Assembly (NCBI GenBank): GCA_016713365.1
Contig: JADJPG010000003.1
Location: 124,001 to 188,000, forward strand
Origin: Verrucomicrobiota bacterium
Lineage (GTDB): Bacteria; Verrucomicrobiota; Verrucomicrobiia; Limisphaerales; JADJPG01
Direction: 5' to 3'
Length of the DNA stretch: 64,000 nucleotides
The position numbers and the translations under genes were made by a program. A model generated the notes under the pieces. The model did no database searches, was not told where the DNA came from, and worked only from the letters and a program-made list of their open reading frames with translations. This document shows positions 61,258 through 64,000 of the stretch, one piece after another. Each line of letters opens with the position of its first letter. Position 1 is the stretch's first letter.

Positions 61258-61410
61258 GCTCCGGAGGAGCGTCATATTTGTAGAAACCGGACATCCATGA
61301 AACCAACCAGCCCCGTAGGGGCGACATGTTCCCGACGATGCCGCTCCTACGGAGCTTGGTGTTCTTGGCCGGACACGTTGCTACAAAGATGCCGCCCCTC
61401 CGGGGCTTCC
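61258..61410. repeat. Cluster of alternating GCTCC/GGAGC hairpin repeats
   Basis: Four related short palindromes lie in alternating orientation: GCTCCGGAGGAGC (from 61259), AGCCCCGTAGGGGC (from 61309), GCCGCTCCTACGGAGC (from 61340) and GCCGCCCCTCCGGGGC (from 61391). Two are joined to TTTGTAG or its complement CTACAAA. A further GCGGCGGTGCTCCGCCGC hairpin follows near 61436. This matches the look of dispersed REP-type intergenic repeats. The rest of the 61251-61578 gap has no gene. Confidence 0.7.
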
Positions 61411-61578
61411 GACTCACGCGCCAGCGTCTTTGAATGCGGCGGTGCTCCGCCGCTTTTCCACTCGCACCGACCATGCGAAAGCGCCAAAGCACTGGCGCAG
61501 TCCAAAACCCTCGAGGCAGAGGAGCAAACCGCGACCGATTACCACATGTTCGCCCAAAGCAGCGTTCTGAAATCGAAT

Positions 61579-62016
61579 ATGCGCACTTCTTATCTTTTGG
61601 CTTTGGCGGTGGTTTCCGTCGCTCTTTGTGGGTGTGCAGGAACCAAGCGGACGTTTGGTCATTCATTTCCCGAGGTGAAAGCTGCCGTCCAACTGGTCGA
61701 AAAGGAGACCAGATTGAAAGGCGGCGGCAATCCAAACATTGTTGAGACTCGAGATATACGCCCTGGAAAGTGTCGCGTTCGATTGCTGGATAACTATATG
61801 GCGACCTTTGTATTTACGTTCACAGAAATTACCCTGACACAAATTGAAGATCGAAAGAGTCGGGTCGAGGTAATCTCGCGAAAGTCCGGAATACTTATCA
61901 ACCCTCGCCGCCGTGATGTCGAAGAAGCGATGTTGCATCGAATCTCTGAGATCTTACTAAGGCCTGAGTCCTTGCCAATTACTCCTTTGTCGCCCTCCAA
62001 GCTTTCCAACCCATGA
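61579..62016 (+). CDS. Small lipoprotein of unknown function
   Basis: The ATG at 61579 starts a lipoprotein signal (RTSYLLALAVVSVALCGCAG, lipobox LCGC). The mature part has about 125 residues (SFPEVKAAVQLVEKETRLKG to RRDVEEAMLHRISEILLRPE) and looks like a small alpha/beta domain. The last residues (PITPLSPSKLSNP) may be non-conserved read-through. The frame is open back to 61297 through repeats, so the ATG is preferred. Its stop overlaps the start of the next gene (ATGA), so the two are probably co-translated. I do not recognise the family. Confidence 0.65.
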   Translation: MRTSYLLALAVVSVALCGCAGTKRTFGHSFPEVKAAVQLVEKETRLKGGGNPNIVETRDIRPGKCRVRLLDNYMATFVFTFTEITLTQIEDRKSRVEVISRKSGILINPRRRDVEEAMLHRISEILLRPESLPITPLSPSKLSNP

Positions 62017-63209
62017 AAATCCTCGCCCTCACCCTCTCGCTTCTCGCCACCGTCACCGTCGCGCGCGCCGACTGGCCGCTCTTCCGCGGGCCGGACGGCA
62101 ACGGCATCGCCCACGCCCTGTTGCTGCCGGACAAGCTCGGCACGAACAGCATCGCCTGGGCGGCGGACCTGCCCGGTCGCGGCTTGAGCAGCCCCATCAT
62201 CATCGGCGACCGCGTGTTCGTGACGTGCTCCAGCGGCCCGAAGCAGGACCGGCTGCACGTCATCTGCTTCAACGCGAAGGACGGCACGAAGCGCTGGGAA
62301 CGCCAGTTCTGGGCGACCGGCCGCACGATGTGCCATGAGAAGACCAGCGTCGCCGCGCCCACGCCCGCCAGCGACGGCGAGCGCATCTTCGCCATCTATT
62401 CCTCGAACGACCTCGTGTGCCTCGACCTCGACGGCAACCTGCTCTGGCTGCGCGGCCTCACGCGCGATTATCCGAACGCGAGCAACAGCCTCGGCATGTC
62501 CTCCTCGCTCACGGTCGCGGACGGCGTGCTGATCGCGATGGTGGAGAACGACGACGATTCGTTCACCGCCGGGATTGACGTGAAGACGGGCGTGAACCGT
62601 TGGAAGCTGCCACGGCCCAAGTCCGCGAACTGGACTTCGCCCATGCACATCAAGTCCGGTACCACGACGCATGTGCTGCTGCAATCGAGCAAGGGCCTCG
62701 TCGCCGTAGAACCCGCCACCGGCCGCATCGTCTGGCAATACACCGACGGCGCCTCGACGATTCCCTCCGCGACGGTGAGCGACGGCGTGGTTTACGTTCC
62801 CTCGCGCGGCATCACGGCGCTCCAGCCGAAGCCCGACGGTCAGTCGCCGGAGCAGCTCTGGCGTTCCGGTCAACTCGGCCCGGCCACGGCGAGCCCGGTG
62901 GTGTTGAACGGAAAGGTGTTCACTCTGAACGGCGCGGGTGTGCTCACCGCCGCCGACGCGAAGGATGGCAAACGTCTCTGGCAGCTCCGCACGAAGGGCC
63001 CTTACAGCGCGACGCCCGTGGGCGCAGGCAACCTGCTCTACTGCGTGAACGAGAAGGGCGTGCTCCAGGTCATCGACATCGCCGCCCCCGAAGGCGCGAT
63101 CGTCAGCGAACTGGATCTCGGCAAGACAGTGCTGAGCACGCCGTCCATCTCGGATGGCGCGGTGTACGTCCGCAGCGATGAGAAGCTGTGGAAGCTCAAG
63201 AAGTCGTGA
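62013..63209 (+). CDS. Exported PQQ-binding-like (PQQ_2) beta-propeller protein
   Basis: The signal peptide is KILALTLSLLATVTVARA. WPLFRGPDGNGIA then opens a propeller of pyrroloquinoline quinone-like repeats (VICFNAKDGTKRWERQF, CLDLDGNLLWLRG, AVEPATGRIVWQYTDG, TAADAKDGKRLWQLRTKG). There are no PQQ-dependent alcohol dehydrogenase active-site motifs, so it is probably a binding or scaffold propeller, as in the many PQQ_2 proteins of this phylum. The start overlaps the lipoprotein stop by 4 bases. A MITE-like element begins 7 bases after its stop. Confidence 0.82.
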   Translation: MKILALTLSLLATVTVARADWPLFRGPDGNGIAHALLLPDKLGTNSIAWAADLPGRGLSSPIIIGDRVFVTCSSGPKQDRLHVICFNAKDGTKRWERQFWATGRTMCHEKTSVAAPTPASDGERIFAIYSSNDLVCLDLDGNLLWLRGLTRDYPNASNSLGMSSSLTVADGVLIAMVENDDDSFTAGIDVKTGVNRWKLPRPKSANWTSPMHIKSGTTTHVLLQSSKGLVAVEPATGRIVWQYTDGASTIPSATVSDGVVYVPSRGITALQPKPDGQSPEQLWRSGQLGPATASPVVLNGKVFTLNGAGVLTAADAKDGKRLWQLRTKGPYSATPVGAGNLLYCVNEKGVLQVIDIAAPEGAIVSELDLGKTVLSTPSISDGAVYVRSDEKLWKLKKS

Positions 63210-63215
63210 CCGCAT

Positions 63216-63378
63216 GGTGGGGCGAGACTCTGTCGAGCCCTGATCAGATCGAGGGCAGGCTGAGCGGTTACTGCTGGCGCGAAGCGTCGAGGAGGGGTCA
63301 TTGGCTCCCCGGAACCGTGTCTTCGGCGGGTGGAACGTCCCAAGGTTGATCACGGCTCGACGGAGTCTCGCCCCACCA
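63216..63378. mobile_element. MITE-like element with 25-bp terminal inverted repeats
   Basis: The left arm 63216-63240 (TGGTGGGGCGAGACTCTGTC and onward) and right arm 63354-63378 (ending AGTCTCGCCCCACCA) are complementary except at one position. Pairing continues loosely inward through TGATCA. The interior of about 113 bases has no gene. It lies between the propeller gene and ribE. No target-site duplication is obvious. Confidence 0.7.
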
Positions 63379-63407
63379 ACAGTCAGGATCTCAGCGTCTC
63401 AGCGGTT

Positions 63408-64000
63408 TCACCTTCCGCGTCGCACGAACTGCTCCACGTACTTGCCGAGGATGTCGGCTTCGAGATTCACGGCATCGCCCACTTCGCGTTCGCGCAGCGC
63501 AGTGACTTCGAAGGTGTGCGGGATAATCCAGAGACGAAACCCTTTCTTCGTCACGCCCGCGACCGTAAGACTGATGCCGTCGACGGCGATGGAGCCTTTG
63601 AAAACGATGTAGCGCAGCACGTCGGCGGGCGCGGTGATTTCGAGGACGTGATCCTGTCCGGCGCGTTCCCAGCGAGAAATCTTTCCCACACCATCGACGT
63701 GGCCGGTGACGAAATGGCCGTCGAGCCGGCCATCGGCGCGGAGCGGGCGTTCCAGATTTACGAGCGAGCCCGCTTGGCAGAACTGGAGGTTGGTCCGCTC
63801 CCACGTTTCGCGGAGCAGGTCGAACTGCACGAGCTTGCTTGAGCCACGAGTCGTGAGCTTCACGACCGTGAGGCAGCAGCCGTTCACCGCCACGCTGTCG
63901 CCGAGCTTCAGCCCGCGCGCGCAACGCTTCGCCGCCACCGTCAGCCGGATGGATTTCGCCGTCGGCTTGATGCTCTCGACGACGCCCGTCTCTTCCACAA
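63408..64000 (-). CDS. ribE: Riboflavin synthase alpha chain, N-terminus cut by the window end
   Basis: Converts two 6,7-dimethyl-8-ribityllumazine molecules into riboflavin. The visible part begins VEETGVVESI; the usual start (MFTG and one more residue) would lie just beyond 64000. Two lumazine-binding barrels are seen. The first has LKLGDSVAVNGCCLTVV and FDLLRETWERTNL. The second has GHFVTGHVDGVGKI, IVFKGSIAVDGISLTVAGV and FRLWIIPHTFEVTAL. The C-terminal helix is VNLEADILGKYVEQF. About 197 residues are present out of about 200. No other rib gene is in the window. Confidence 0.95.
   Translation of the reverse strand, partial: VEETGVVESIKPTAKSIRLTVAAKRCARGLKLGDSVAVNGCCLTVVKLTTRGSSKLVQFDLLRETWERTNLQFCQAGSLVNLERPLRADGRLDGHFVTGHVDGVGKISRWERAGQDHVLEITAPADVLRYIVFKGSIAVDGISLTVAGVTKKGFRLWIIPHTFEVTALREREVGDAVNLEADILGKYVEQFVRRGR

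Overview
The window looks like part of a chromosome of a GC-rich, diderm member of the Verrucomicrobiota, probably near the Pedosphaera/Limisphaerales group. This is inferred from gene content, not from a marker gene. It carries very large secreted Ig-like, Calx-beta and beta-propeller proteins, a PEP-CTERM protein, an H-X9-DG pseudopilin, and DUF6797, DUF1080 and DUF5069 proteins. It also has the outer-membrane assembly genes bamA and skp. No rRNA, tRNA, CRISPR array or intact transposase was seen.

Layout. 1-6 kb: the end of a giant secreted repeat protein and a cysteine desulfurase. 6-14 kb (minus strand): an exported Gfo/Idh/MocA-like protein, the housekeeping run coaD-yceD-rpmF-plsX-fabH, an O-antigen-ligase-like membrane protein interrupted by one in-frame TGA, leuC, and a tiny Cys-rich exported peptide with its own promoter and terminator. 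14.5-18.7 kb: a double CbiX chelatase, a PEP-CTERM protein, a secreted sugar dehydrogenase, an unexplained MCCFS-type protein and a DUF5069 protein. 18.7-22.4 kb: an accessory island with short unrelated genes in one orientation, separated by related attC-like palindromes. It resembles an integron cassette array without an integrase. It is bordered by palindromic repeats and by a fragment that may come from a transposase.

22.5-27 kb: dnaB-bamA-skp, with dnaB and bamA overlapping. 27-42 kb: large exported beta-rich proteins, among them an ancestral Calx-beta gene of about 6.5 kb now split by several indels, plus an RNase H-fold exonuclease. 42-45 kb: a pseudopilin, a MafI-like immunity protein, a GDSL-DUF1080 hydrolase and a DUF3307 membrane protein. 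45-57 kb: a giant multi-Ig secreted protein, divergent from a FecR-TPR-beta-barrel gene that is followed by a CHASE2 adenylate cyclase. These two genes plausibly link the envelope to cAMP signalling. 57-64 kb: a DUF6901-like protein, exported propeller proteins, a lipoprotein, several small inverted repeats and riboflavin synthase, which is cut by the window end.

Two themes stand out. One is the mobile cassette-like island. The other is a set of frame lesions at 6.2-6.5, 11.9, 21.3, 38.8-39.3 and 47.1-47.4 kb. Several of these compensate each other, so they may be sequence errors; real gene decay is the alternative.
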